DNA of 64,000 nucleotides. Origin: Psychroserpens luteus. GTDB lineage: Bacteria > Bacteroidota > Bacteroidia > Flavobacteriales > Flavobacteriaceae. Each line of letters begins with the position of its first letter. Within the stretch, counting starts at the first letter, position 1. Positions 50,458 to 59,632 of this stretch are shown piece by piece. The notes beneath the pieces are model-generated. The model was not told the DNA's origin. It saw only the letters and a list, made by a program, of their open reading frames with translations, and ran no database searches. The translations under genes and the position numbers were made by a program. The stretch spans positions 186,001 to 250,000 of the forward strand of contig NZ_JADILU010000001.1 in the NCBI RefSeq assembly GCF_015319355.1, written 5' to 3'.

Positions 50458-51366
50458 ATGAAAAAACTGATTGTTTTAGTATTGATTACTATATGTTTCA
50501 GCTGTAAAAACGAAACTAAATCAAACGGGAAATTAAACATCGTCACAACCACAACAATGATAACCGATTTGGTTAAAAACATTGGTGGAGACTACATAAA
50601 CGTTCAAGGTTTAATGGGAAGTGGAGTGGATCCTCATCTATACAAAGCCAGTGAAGGTGATGTGACTAAATTGGTAGAAGCCAATGTGATTTTTTATAGC
50701 GGTTTGCATCTAGAAGGGAAACTTGTTGATGTATTTGATAAAATGGGAAGTGCTACAAAAACTCCAATTGCCTTAGGAGAAGAATTGGATAAAAGCACGT
50801 TGATTGGTTCAGATTATTTTGCATCCAATTACGATCCTCATGTGTGGTTTAATATCGAATATTTTAAGCAGTTTGCTTCTAAAGTTGAAGAAGTACTTTC
50901 AGAAAAAGATCCAGTTCATGCCGAAAACTATAAAGCTAATGCAGAATCTTACATAGCTAAGTTAGATGCACTTCAAGCAAAGGTAAAGGCGACAATTGAA
51001 ACGCTTCCGGAGGAAAAAAGAATTTTAGTCACTGCGCATGATGCTTTTAATTACTTCGGAAAAGCATATGACTTTGAAGTTGTTGGCTTGCAAGGATTAT
51101 CTACTGTCACAGAAGCTGGTGTTCAAGACGTTCAGAAACTTTCAGCATTTATTATAGATAAAAAAATCAAGGCTATATTTGTAGAGAGTTCAGTTCCGAA
51201 GAGAACAATAGAAGCTTTGCAAGCAGCAGTGAAATCTAAAGGGCATGATGTTGAAATAGGAGGTACGTTATACTCTGATGCCTTAGGAAACGCAGGAACT
51301 GTAGAAGGTACATATATTGGCATGTTTGAGTATAATGTGAATACGATTGTGAATGCTTTAAAATAG
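50458..51366 (+). CDS. Metal ABC transporter substrate-binding lipoprotein (ZnuA/MntC type)
   Basis: A 302-residue cluster A-I binding protein. The signal MKKLIVLVLITICFSC ends in a lipobox cysteine (C16). Metal ligand segments are GSGVDPHLYKAS (His), NYDPHVWFN (His), TAHDAFNYFGKAYDFEVVG (His/Glu region) and GTLYSDALG (Asp). The histidine-rich loop of ZnuA is missing, which favours Mn2+ or Fe2+ over Zn2+. It is followed by ATPase and permease genes after 117 bases that hold a REP-like repeat. Confidence 0.92.
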   Translation: MKKLIVLVLITICFSCKNETKSNGKLNIVTTTTMITDLVKNIGGDYINVQGLMGSGVDPHLYKASEGDVTKLVEANVIFYSGLHLEGKLVDVFDKMGSATKTPIALGEELDKSTLIGSDYFASNYDPHVWFNIEYFKQFASKVEEVLSEKDPVHAENYKANAESYIAKLDALQAKVKATIETLPEEKRILVTAHDAFNYFGKAYDFEVVGLQGLSTVTEAGVQDVQKLSAFIIDKKIKAIFVESSVPKRTIEALQAAVKSKGHDVEIGGTLYSDALGNAGTVEGTYIGMFEYNVNTIVNALK

Positions 51367-51407
51367 TTAATATTACAAACTATGAAGCGATTAAAATAAG
51401 ACCGTTC

Positions 51408-51470
51408 TGTCATCCTGAACTTGATTCAGGATCTCACAAAATTAGATTCTGCATCAAGTGCAGATTGACA
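51408..51470. repeat. REP-like element with two hairpins, TGTCA...TGACA ends
   Basis: Inside the 117-base spacer of the metal ABC operon: hairpin 1 ATCCTGAA-CTTGA-TTCAGGAT (51412-51432), hairpin 2 TCTGCA-TCAAG-TGCAGA (51448-51464), with outer ends TGTCA (51408-51412) and TGACA (51466-51470). The TGTCA/TGACA ends resemble those of the GIY-YIG cassette. Confidence 0.7.
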
Positions 51471-51483
51471 AAAAAGATAAGAC

Positions 51484-52218
51484 ATGACTAAAATAGCAGT
51501 ACAAGTAGACGATTTAACCGTAGCATACAACTACAAACCTGTACTTTGGGATATTGATTTAGAAATTCCAGAAGGTGTATTAATGGCTATTGTTGGACCA
51601 AATGGTGCAGGGAAATCGACACTCATTAAATCTATCTTAGGAATTCTAAAACCCATTGCTGGTAGTGTGACTATCTATGGAAAATCATACGATAAACAAC
51701 GTTCTTTAGTTGCCTATGTTCCGCAAAAAGGAAGTGTGGATTGGGATTTTCCAACAACTGCTCTTGATGTGGTTACCATGGGAACTTATGGTAGTTTGGG
51801 TTGGATTAAACGTCCGCGTCAAAAACAAAAGAAAGTTGCTTTAGAAGCGCTTGAAAAAGTTGGTATGTTAGCATTTAAAAGCCGACAAATAAGTCAATTA
51901 TCTGGAGGACAACAGCAGCGTATATTTTTAGCACGTGCCTTAGTGCAAGATGCTTCAATCTATTTTATGGATGAACCATTTCAAGGCGTTGATGCGACTA
52001 CAGAAATTGCAATTATCAATATTTTAAAAGAACTTAGAAAAGCGGGAAAAACAGTCATCGTCGTACATCACGATTTACAAACCGTTCCCGAATATTTTGA
52101 TTGGGTAACATTTTTGAATGTCAAAAAAATAGCAACAGGTCCAGTTAAAGATATTTTTAATGATGATAACTTGACTAAAACCTATGGGATTAATTATAAA
52201 GTGAGCATACAAAAGTAA
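51484..52218 (+). CDS. Metal ABC transporter ATP-binding protein
   Basis: A 244-residue ABC ATPase: Walker [11 protein letters not shown] loop [11 protein letters not shown], signature LSGGQQQR, Walker B IYFMDEP and the H loop VVHHDLQ. The [16 protein letters not shown] segment is typical of the Mn/Zn/Fe (MntB/ZnuC) group. It powers the two permeases that follow; its stop overlaps the first permease start by one base (TAATG). Confidence 0.95.
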   Translation: MTKIAVQVDDLTVAYNYKPVLWDIDLEIPEGVLMAIVGPNGAGKSTLIKSILGILKPIAGSVTIYGKSYDKQRSLVAYVPQKGSVDWDFPTTALDVVTMGTYGSLGWIKRPRQKQKKVALEALEKVGMLAFKSRQISQLSGGQQQRIFLARALVQDASIYFMDEPFQGVDATTEIAIINILKELRKAGKTVIVVHHDLQTVPEYFDWVTFLNVKKIATGPVKDIFNDDNLTKTYGINYKVSIQK

Positions 52219-53345
52219 TGGATATTCAAGAGTATTTTTCTTTAGTCTTTTCAGACTATACCTTAAGAACCATCACACTAGGAACTGCAATTCTTGGTGC
52301 TGTCACTGGTATGTTAGGTAGCTTCGCAGTACTTAGAAAACAGAGTCTTTTAGGTGATGCCATTTCTCACGCAGCATTGCCAGGAATAGCCATTGCGTTT
52401 TTGATTACAGGCTCAAAAGACAGTAATACATTATTGTTGGGAGCATTGGTAAGTGGACTTATTGGTACATTTTGGATTCGTGGTATTATTACCAAAACGC
52501 ATTTAAAATCTGATACTGCTCTTGGGTTAATTTTGTCTTTGTTTTTTGGCTTCGGAATGTTATTGCTCACATTCATACAAAAACAACCCAATGCTAATCA
52601 GGCGGGATTGGATAAATATTTATTTGGACAAGCAGCAACACTCGTAGAAAGCGATGTTTGGATGATGGCAATTGTCACAGGAATTTGTCTATTTGTACTC
52701 CTGTTATTCTGGAAAGAGTTTAAAATTTTACTTTTTGATAAAGATTATGCTAAAACACTTGGGTTTAATACCAAAGCTATTGACATATTGATTACCAGTT
52801 TTATTGTTTTAGCAATTGTTTTAGGGCTTCAAACCGTAGGTGTCGTTTTAATGAGTGCAATGCTTTTAGCTCCTGCTGCTGCTGCTAGACAATGGACAAA
52901 CAGTTTGGGGACAATGGTGTTTTTAGCAGCAATTTTTGGAGCGTTTTCTGGCGTTTTTGGTACAGCAATTAGTGCAAGTCAAAATAATTTGTCTACAGGT
53001 CCTGTAATTGTTCTTGTTGCTTCATTTTTTGTTTTGATCTCTTTCATATTTTCCCCAAGCCGAGGTTTATTATTTAAAAAGATACGTTTTATAAAAAATC
53101 GTCGAGATTTAGAACTACATAAAACACTAGCGTTTATGTATCATATTGCAGAAACACATGATAATATTTCGCATCCACATGAGATTAAAATATTAAATAA
53201 TTTTCATGGATTTACTAGAGCGACTTTAAATAAGCTCGTTGGTAAAAACTATGTAACACTTCAAGGTACGACTTGGTGTTTAACTAAAGAAGGTTTTGAG
53301 TCTGCAGCAAACTTGTATAACCAATTAAATAGAAACGATGAGTAA
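52218..53345 (+). CDS. Metal ABC transporter permease with C-terminal winged-helix-like domain (first)
   Basis: A 375-residue inner-membrane protein. Residues about 1-275 form an ABC-3 family permease with eight or so helices (LGAVTGMLGSFAVLRKQSLLGDAISHAALPGIAIAF at the start; AMLLAPAAAARQW in the sixth). Residues about 285-375 form a soluble tail with a helix-turn-helix and wing pattern (HPHEIKILNNFHGFTRATLNKLVGKNYVTL...TKEGFESAANLYNQL), like the N-terminus of DtxR proteins. Such tails occur in Bacteroidetes metal permeases; the role is unknown. It overlaps the next permease by eight bases. Confidence 0.92.
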   Translation: MDIQEYFSLVFSDYTLRTITLGTAILGAVTGMLGSFAVLRKQSLLGDAISHAALPGIAIAFLITGSKDSNTLLLGALVSGLIGTFWIRGIITKTHLKSDTALGLILSLFFGFGMLLLTFIQKQPNANQAGLDKYLFGQAATLVESDVWMMAIVTGICLFVLLLFWKEFKILLFDKDYAKTLGFNTKAIDILITSFIVLAIVLGLQTVGVVLMSAMLLAPAAAARQWTNSLGTMVFLAAIFGAFSGVFGTAISASQNNLSTGPVIVLVASFFVLISFIFSPSRGLLFKKIRFIKNRRDLELHKTLAFMYHIAETHDNISHPHEIKILNNFHGFTRATLNKLVGKNYVTLQGTTWCLTKEGFESAANLYNQLNRNDE

Positions 53346-54564
53346 CGCACAAATAGAAATACAGCTTATTGCGAGTTTGGTAGCTATTGCTTGTGCTATT
53401 CCAGGTACGTTTTTAGTGCTTCGGAAAATGGCTATGATAAGCGATGCTATTAGTCATGCTATATTACCAGGAATTGTTATTGGATTTATATTTATTCACG
53501 GAAGTTTTTCATTTATAGATGACTTTGTAGTGTTATCAAAATTCAAACAATTTTTAATACATAACGGACTTGAATCTCCTTTCATTATTTTATTAGCAAG
53601 TTTTACGGGAGTCATTACTGTTGTTTTAGTGGAGTACATTCAAAAAACAGGATTAGTAAAAGAGGATACTGCTATAGGCTTAGTGTTTCCCGCATTATTT
53701 AGTATTGGAGTCATCCTTATTGCTAAAAATGCTAACGATGTGCATTTAGATGTTGATGCTGTTTTATTAGGTGAATTGGCTTTTGCTCCATTTGATAGAT
53801 TGATTGTTGATGGTACAGATATTGGTCCAAAAGCTTTATGGATTATTGGTGGAATATTAGTGATTACTGTAGGATTATTGATCGCTTTTTTCAAAGAATT
53901 AAAACTGAGTACGTTTGATAAAGGACTAGCTGCATCATTAGGGTTTTCTCCTGTGATTATTCATTATGGTTTAATGACAGTCTCATCAGTAACGACTGTA
54001 GGTGCTTTTGATGCTGTAGGAGCTATTTTAGTGGTTGCACTTATGATTGCACCAGCTGCGTCTGCCTATTTATTGACAACAGATTTAAAGAAAATGCTAT
54101 TATTATCTATCGTATTTGGTGTGTTTAGCGCTATTTCAGGATATTGGTTAGCTCGCTGGTTAGATGCCTCAATTTCTGGATCGATTACAACAATGTTAGG
54201 TTTGTTGTTTTTGGTAGTGTATTTATTTGCACCTAGTAAAGGTGTGATAGCTGTGTTATATAGGGAAAAACAACAACGCACAGAAGTATCGTTATTGACA
54301 TTTTTACTTCATTTGAAAAATCATGATGAAGAGCGAGAACGTCACGTTAATCATTTAAATGAACATATTAATTGGCAAAAGGTGCGCTCTAAAACAGTTT
54401 TAGATTTAGCTTTGAAAAATAACATGATTGTGATTGACAATAATATAGTGTCTTTAACTGCTAAAGGTGATAAATTTACGACTCAAGCTATTGATTATAT
54501 TATAACAAATGAAGATGCTCAAATTGAAGATATGAAGGATGACTTCTTTTTATTTAGAGGTTAG
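53338..54564 (+). CDS. Metal ABC transporter permease with C-terminal winged-helix-like domain (second)
   Basis: A 408-residue ABC-3 permease homologous to the preceding one (PGTFLVLRKMAMISDAISHAILPGIVIGF; VVALMIAPAASAYLL). The membrane part spans about residues 1-305. The tail (about 310-408) again shows a winged-helix-like pattern (TFLLHLKNHDEERERHVNHL; LDLALKNNMIVIDNNIVSLTAKGDKFTTQ). The two permeases probably form a heterodimer. It ends the rightward metal unit and converges with the GH3 gene after 91 bases without a clear terminator. Confidence 0.92.
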   Translation: MSNAQIEIQLIASLVAIACAIPGTFLVLRKMAMISDAISHAILPGIVIGFIFIHGSFSFIDDFVVLSKFKQFLIHNGLESPFIILLASFTGVITVVLVEYIQKTGLVKEDTAIGLVFPALFSIGVILIAKNANDVHLDVDAVLLGELAFAPFDRLIVDGTDIGPKALWIIGGILVITVGLLIAFFKELKLSTFDKGLAASLGFSPVIIHYGLMTVSSVTTVGAFDAVGAILVVALMIAPAASAYLLTTDLKKMLLLSIVFGVFSAISGYWLARWLDASISGSITTMLGLLFLVVYLFAPSKGVIAVLYREKQQRTEVSLLTFLLHLKNHDEERERHVNHLNEHINWQKVRSKTVLDLALKNNMIVIDNNIVSLTAKGDKFTTQAIDYIITNEDAQIEDMKDDFFLFRG

Positions 54565-54655
54565 ATGATTCAGTTGTTCTTTCTTCTAATGAGAGGGATT
54601 AATTATAAGTAAGAAATACTGAATGAGTTTTAAAATTTCCGAAGAAAAAAGTTTA

Positions 54656-57022
54656 CTATTCTTCAACATTAAAACTAGTTTTTAACTCAGCTTCAGAGCT
54701 TCCGCCAATCCAAACATTAAATTTCCCAGGCTCTACTTCCCACTTTTTATTAGCGGTATAGAATTGTAAGATTTCAGAATCTATAGTAAACATCACATTT
54801 TTGCTCTCTCCAGCTTTTAGCATCACTTTTTGAAAGCCTTTTAATTCTCTTACAGGTCGTATTAAGCTACCAACTAAATCTCTAATATAAAGTTGTACAA
54901 CTTCTTCGCCAGCACAATCTCCAGTATTGGTGACTTTTACAGAAACTGTTAAGTTGCCATTTACTTTTATTTTGGTTTGAGAACTTGTTATATCACTATA
55001 TTTAAAAGTGGTGTAACTTAACCCGAAACCAAAAGGATATAATGCGGTTTTTGGCGAATCACGATATGCAGAAAACGTTACACTCCTTGCATTATAAGGT
55101 CTTCCTGTGTTTTTTTGATTGTAATACAAAGGTTCTTGACCAACATTGTGCGGAAATGAAACAGGTAATTTACCAGACGGATTGTAATCACCAAAAATCA
55201 CATCTGCAATAGCATATCCAGATTGAGAACCTAAATGCCAGCATTCTAAAATAGAAGGAACCATCTCTGTTGGACGACTTAAATCCATAGGGCGACCATT
55301 CATTAAAACAATCACAATATTGGGATTTACTGCTTTAATAGCTTCTAGTAATTCTATTTGCAATCCTTTAAAACCAATATCTGTTTGACTTCGTCCTTCA
55401 CCAGATTGGTAAGCATCTTCTCCAATAGCTAATAAAACAACCTCTGTTTTTTTTGCAGCTTCTACTGCTTTTTTTATGTCAGAACGATCTGTAGTGTTAA
55501 ATTTTAAAGGTTGTGAAAATTGATTTTCTCCTGGCTTAACAGTTGGTATCGTTAGATCAATTCCTTTTTCGTAATAAACTTTAGTATTTTTTTCTACGGA
55601 AGCTTTTACGCCTTCTAACAGAGATACAGCCGAATTATATTCTCCTTTGGCTCTCCAATTACCTAAAGGTGAATTTTTATCGTCTGCCAAAGGACCAATT
55701 ACTGCAATACTACCAATACTTTTAGAAAGCGGAAGGATTTTATTTTCATTTTTGAGTAGCACGATTGATTTCTTAGCTACATCGCGAGCAATTGCTAGGT
55801 TTTCTTCGGAATATACTTCGGTACGTTCTCGCTCTTCGTTACAATATTTGTAAGGATCATCAAATAAACCTAGTTCAAATTTAATTCTTAAAACGCGTTT
55901 TACTGCATCGTCTATTTGTGCAATTGACACCTTTTTTTCATTGAGTAATATTTCTAAGTAAGTTTCGTAGGCGAAAGACTGCATATCCATATCGCTACCT
56001 GCGTTTAGAGCAATTTCTGCTGCATGTTTTTCGTCTTTTGCATAACCATGAACTTCCATTTCAGCAATACTTCCCCAATCTGAAACTATAAAACCATTAA
56101 AGTTCCATTCTCCTTTTAATAAATCTCTTTGTAAAACCTTATCTCCAGTTGCAGGAATCCCATCAATATCATTGAAAGCATTCATAAATGTTGCAACTCC
56201 AGCATTTGCAGCAGCTTTAAAAGGTGGTAGAATAACGTTATGTAATTCGTTTTCTCCAATGTTTACCGTGTTGTAATCACGTCCTGCTTCTCCAAAACCA
56301 TAACCAGCAAAATGTTTTGCACAGGCTGCGATTGTTGAGTTGTCTGACAGATTATTACCTTGAAAGCCTTTTATTCTTGCCACGCCAATTTCAGAATTTA
56401 AAAATGTGTCTTCTCCTACACCTTCCATAACTCGTCCCCAGCGTGCATCTCTTGATACATCTATCATTGGAGCAAACGTCCAATTTAAACCTGATGCAGC
56501 AGATTCTTTTGCAGCAATTGCAGCAGATTGTTCTATAATTTTTAAATCCCAACTTGCACTTTCTCCTAAAGGAATAGGGAAGATGGTTTTATAACCATGA
56601 ATAACATCGTAAGCAAAAATTAATGGGATTTTTAATCTTGAATGTTCTATGACAATGCGTTGAGTTTCTCTAATAGAAGTTACAGATGTGATGTTGAGCA
56701 TGGAGCCAACCTCGCCTTTTTTTAGTTTTTCTAGCTTGTACTGATCGCTATTTGATGATGAGGGACCAGTCATGTTCCATTTGCCACTGTATTGAACGAG
56801 TTGTCCAATTTTTTCATTGATTCTCATGAGTGCCAATACAGAATCTACTTTTTGATTTAGAAGATTATTATTAAAATGAGAAGAATTATTAGATGTGTTT
56901 GGTTGAATTTGTGTTTGGGCAACATTGTCTTGTGCTTTTAATTTGTTAGCACCTAATATGACTATGATTCCTATGAAAAAAATGATAATAAATTTGTAAA
57001 AAAAAGATGGAGATAATCTCAT
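54656..57022 (-). CDS. bglX: Glycoside hydrolase family 3 beta-glucosidase
   Basis: A 788-residue exported enzyme with an N-terminal signal or anchor (FIIIFFIGIIVILGANKLKA). It has a GH3 TIM barrel with the nucleophile aspartate in NGFIVSDWGSIAEMEVHGYA, then the alpha/beta sandwich (IAVIGPLADDKNSPLGNWRA; VVLLAIGEDAYQSGEGRSQT) and a C-terminal FnIII-like domain (VSVKVTNTGDCAGEEVVQLY). It should release glucose from beta-linked oligosaccharides in the periplasm. It is last in the leftward locus of SusC, SusD, GDPD-GH16, EEP and GH3. Confidence 0.94.
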   Translation of the reverse strand: MRLSPSFFYKFIIIFFIGIIVILGANKLKAQDNVAQTQIQPNTSNNSSHFNNNLLNQKVDSVLALMRINEKIGQLVQYSGKWNMTGPSSSNSDQYKLEKLKKGEVGSMLNITSVTSIRETQRIVIEHSRLKIPLIFAYDVIHGYKTIFPIPLGESASWDLKIIEQSAAIAAKESAASGLNWTFAPMIDVSRDARWGRVMEGVGEDTFLNSEIGVARIKGFQGNNLSDNSTIAACAKHFAGYGFGEAGRDYNTVNIGENELHNVILPPFKAAANAGVATFMNAFNDIDGIPATGDKVLQRDLLKGEWNFNGFIVSDWGSIAEMEVHGYAKDEKHAAEIALNAGSDMDMQSFAYETYLEILLNEKKVSIAQIDDAVKRVLRIKFELGLFDDPYKYCNEERERTEVYSEENLAIARDVAKKSIVLLKNENKILPLSKSIGSIAVIGPLADDKNSPLGNWRAKGEYNSAVSLLEGVKASVEKNTKVYYEKGIDLTIPTVKPGENQFSQPLKFNTTDRSDIKKAVEAAKKTEVVLLAIGEDAYQSGEGRSQTDIGFKGLQIELLEAIKAVNPNIVIVLMNGRPMDLSRPTEMVPSILECWHLGSQSGYAIADVIFGDYNPSGKLPVSFPHNVGQEPLYYNQKNTGRPYNARSVTFSAYRDSPKTALYPFGFGLSYTTFKYSDITSSQTKIKVNGNLTVSVKVTNTGDCAGEEVVQLYIRDLVGSLIRPVRELKGFQKVMLKAGESKNVMFTIDSEILQFYTANKKWEVEPGKFNVWIGGSSEAELKTSFNVEE

Positions 57023-57030
57023 GAAAACTA

Positions 57031-57915
57031 TTATTTGTATTCTAATTCAATAAAAACTGGGAAATGATCTGAAGGGAATTTAGCATCAATTGCACTTGAA
57101 AAAACAGCATATTTATTCACTTTTAGATTTGAAGATTTTGAAAGTAAAATATAGTCAATACGTCTTGATGCTGGTTCATCATAATTGAACCCATTAAAAG
57201 TACCATTTGAGCCAAATTTCACCTTTGCTAAATCTCTTGAGTCATTCATCGCTGTTTTGGTTGATGAAATAACCTCGCTATTCGGTTCTACGTTAAAATC
57301 ACCCATGACTATTACAGGTAGATTTTCGGTATTTATAGATTTGATTTTTTTAAGAATGAGTTTTATTCCTTCTTTTTGAGCTTCTGCTCCTATGTGATCT
57401 AAATGTGTGTTAAATACCCATATTTTTTCATTATTTTCTAAAAGTGTAAATAATCCATAAGTACAAATTCTTGGGTAGGCAGCGTCCCAGCCTTTTGATA
57501 ATTCATTTGGTGTTTGTGATAACCAAAATGTGTTTTCTTGTTCTACTTTTATTTTTTTTGAGTTGTAGTAAATCGCAGAATATTCTCCTTTTTTTTCACC
57601 ATCACGTCCAATACCAATGTATTTGTAATTTGTTAATGATGCATTTAAATCTTCAATTTGATTAGGTCTAGCTTCTTGAACACCCAAAATATCTGGTTCT
57701 AAAAATAAAACTTGAGAGCTAAAAAAGTCTTTTCTGTTTGGCCATGCGTTTTCGCCATCTGAGGCAACATCTAAACGCATATTGTAGGTCATTACTTTTA
57801 AATGTTTTGGAGCTGTGTTTTGCATAGTATCATTTTCTGTTGCGAGTTTCGTATTGGTATCACAACTGACAAAGTTAAGGATTAGCAATCCAATAAGTAA
57901 TGTATTCCATTTCAT
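57031..57915 (-). CDS. Exported endonuclease/exonuclease/phosphatase (EEP) family lipoprotein
   Basis: A 294-residue lipoprotein (signal MKWNTLLIGLLILNFVSC). The EEP metallohydrolase fold is seen as KVMTYNMRLD, LGVQEARPNQIEDL with the metal-binding glutamate, NTHLDHIGAEAQ, PVIVMGDFNVEPNSE and the catalytic DHFPVF near the end. The substrate may be a phosphodiester or a phosphorylated polysaccharide; the setting (GDPD domain next door) hints at glycerophosphate- or phosphodiester-decorated glycans. It has two bases to the GDPD-GH16 gene and eight to GH3, so it is one operon. Confidence 0.9.
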   Translation of the reverse strand: MKWNTLLIGLLILNFVSCDTNTKLATENDTMQNTAPKHLKVMTYNMRLDVASDGENAWPNRKDFFSSQVLFLEPDILGVQEARPNQIEDLNASLTNYKYIGIGRDGEKKGEYSAIYYNSKKIKVEQENTFWLSQTPNELSKGWDAAYPRICTYGLFTLLENNEKIWVFNTHLDHIGAEAQKEGIKLILKKIKSINTENLPVIVMGDFNVEPNSEVISSTKTAMNDSRDLAKVKFGSNGTFNGFNYDEPASRRIDYILLSKSSNLKVNKYAVFSSAIDAKFPSDHFPVFIELEYK

Positions 57916-57917
57916 AT

Positions 57918-59483
57918 TTAATTCACTTTTTGGTATACTCTTACATAATCTATCATCATTTTATTTGGAAAACTTTGGTCATCAATTCCTTCTTTACCGC
58001 CTAGCATTCCGCCAATTGCCACATTGATTTTAAGATGAAAATCTTGATCAAAAGGCCACTCATTGGTTGTTTTATGTTCATTTACAATGTGGTTATAAAC
58101 TTTTCCGTCAAGAATAAAATCCATGTATTCTGGTGTCCAAACAAGCGTGTAGGTATGAAACGTATCATAAGGTTTGTCAATAAAAATAGTCTTTCCTTTT
58201 TGAGTACCTCTCATGTGGTTATAGGATTTTGTATGGATGGTGCCAAAGATGGAATCGGGATTAAAACCAACGTGCTCCATGATGTCTATTTCACCACTTT
58301 CTGGCCAACCAACTTCATTGTAGTTTGCACCTAGCATCCAAAAAGCTGGCCACGAGCCAACACCTTTGGGTAATTTTGCTCTAATGTCTATACGACCATA
58401 GGTCCATTCTGCTAAGTTTTTAGTAGTTAAACTTGCAGCAGTATACTCTGAAAATTCTTGATTTTTTCTCCAGTCTTTAACGTCTTTATTTTCAAATACT
58501 GCGTTTTTAATTTTTTCTTTATGGGATTCTATTATAAGAAATCCGTTTTCAACTCTAGAATTTTTTAAACTATCTGTGTAGTATTGTTTTTCAATATTGC
58601 GAATTAGTCCAATTTCATGACTCCATTTTAAAGCATTTGGTTTTCCTTGTTCATTAAATTCATCACTCCAAACTAGAGTATAATCTTCATGTAGTGAACT
58701 TACCTTTTCTCTTTCAAAAACTAATTCTGGTTCATTGGTTGTGATGTAATCAAAGTCGTTTGCGATTAACCAATCGATGTCTTCAGTTTTATCTGCAGTC
58801 CATGCGTTTAATTTTAGATCTAAAATTTTTGCTTCCTCAATCCAATGCGGTTTTTTCTTTAATTTATATATTAAATAATCTAAACCAGTAATACCATCAT
58901 TTTTTAAACCTTGAGGGTCTTTTGACCCATCGAGATATAATGTTTTAGCCTTAGGATTGACTTTAACGATATGTTTTAAAACTTCGTAACTAAAACTAAT
59001 ATAATAGGAGATGTAAGAATCTGCTTTTAGTTCTTTAACCAAGGCGAGGACTTTATTTGTGATTTCAATATTACGACCTTTTATTTTTGACGGTTTAATT
59101 TCGCAAACTAAGCCAGTAGTAGGGTTATTAGTCATTCCTGCTTTGATGAAATCTCTTAGCTTGGGAAGCGTTTCTCCGTTAGAAAGTTTGGTTTTTGCTA
59201 ATTCGTCGTAAGTAGATTTTTCTATCATCAAACCTTCATAATCGGCATCATGAGTAACAATAAGAATATTATCTGAGGTCATACGGACGTCAAATTCAGA
59301 TCCTGTACAATTTAATTCTATAGCATGTTTTAGAGATGCAATGGAGTTTTCTGGTAAGTTTTTAGCTTTCCACGCTCCACGATGAGCAATAACTTTATTA
59401 TCTGCAAAACTAATATTTTTAACCTTAGAAGACTCACAGGACATTAATATAAAGGAGACTAAAACAAAAAATATGTAACGCAT
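57918..59483 (-). CDS. GDPD - GH16 fusion lipoprotein (phosphodiesterase plus beta-glucanase)
   Basis: A 521-residue lipoprotein (MRYIFFVLVSFILMSC). Residues about 30-258 are a glycerophosphodiester phosphodiesterase domain: VIAHRGAWKAKNLPENS with H34 and R35, EFDVRMTSDNILIVTHD, and CEIKPS. Residues about 265-521 are a GH16 laminarinase-type domain: VWSDEFNEQG at the start, the catalytic motif ExDxxE as GEIDIMEH, and the usual MMIDYVRVYQ end. One polypeptide may therefore cut both a phosphodiester and a beta-1,3(4)-glucan bond. It heads the enzyme genes of the polysaccharide locus, 150 bases after susD, so the two parts of the locus may have separate promoters. Confidence 0.92.
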   Translation of the reverse strand: MRYIFFVLVSFILMSCESSKVKNISFADNKVIAHRGAWKAKNLPENSIASLKHAIELNCTGSEFDVRMTSDNILIVTHDADYEGLMIEKSTYDELAKTKLSNGETLPKLRDFIKAGMTNNPTTGLVCEIKPSKIKGRNIEITNKVLALVKELKADSYISYYISFSYEVLKHIVKVNPKAKTLYLDGSKDPQGLKNDGITGLDYLIYKLKKKPHWIEEAKILDLKLNAWTADKTEDIDWLIANDFDYITTNEPELVFEREKVSSLHEDYTLVWSDEFNEQGKPNALKWSHEIGLIRNIEKQYYTDSLKNSRVENGFLIIESHKEKIKNAVFENKDVKDWRKNQEFSEYTAASLTTKNLAEWTYGRIDIRAKLPKGVGSWPAFWMLGANYNEVGWPESGEIDIMEHVGFNPDSIFGTIHTKSYNHMRGTQKGKTIFIDKPYDTFHTYTLVWTPEYMDFILDGKVYNHIVNEHKTTNEWPFDQDFHLKINVAIGGMLGGKEGIDDQSFPNKMMIDYVRVYQKVN

Positions 59484-59632
59484 AGTTATGGGCTTTAAAG
59501 CGAAAATACAATTTCGCAGATAATTATAGTTGCTACTAATTAGGGTTGGGATTATGAGCTATTAAAAAGGTATGAAAACTCATCATTATACTCATTTTAA
59601 TGATATATAACGATGAGTTAAGTGTTCAAATT

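Noticed and set aside
59499-59516. GCGAAA...TTTCGC inverted repeat before the GDPD-GH16 gene as a third copy of the structured element
   Set aside because: Only a short GCGAAAAT match is shared; none of the other conserved blocks is present.
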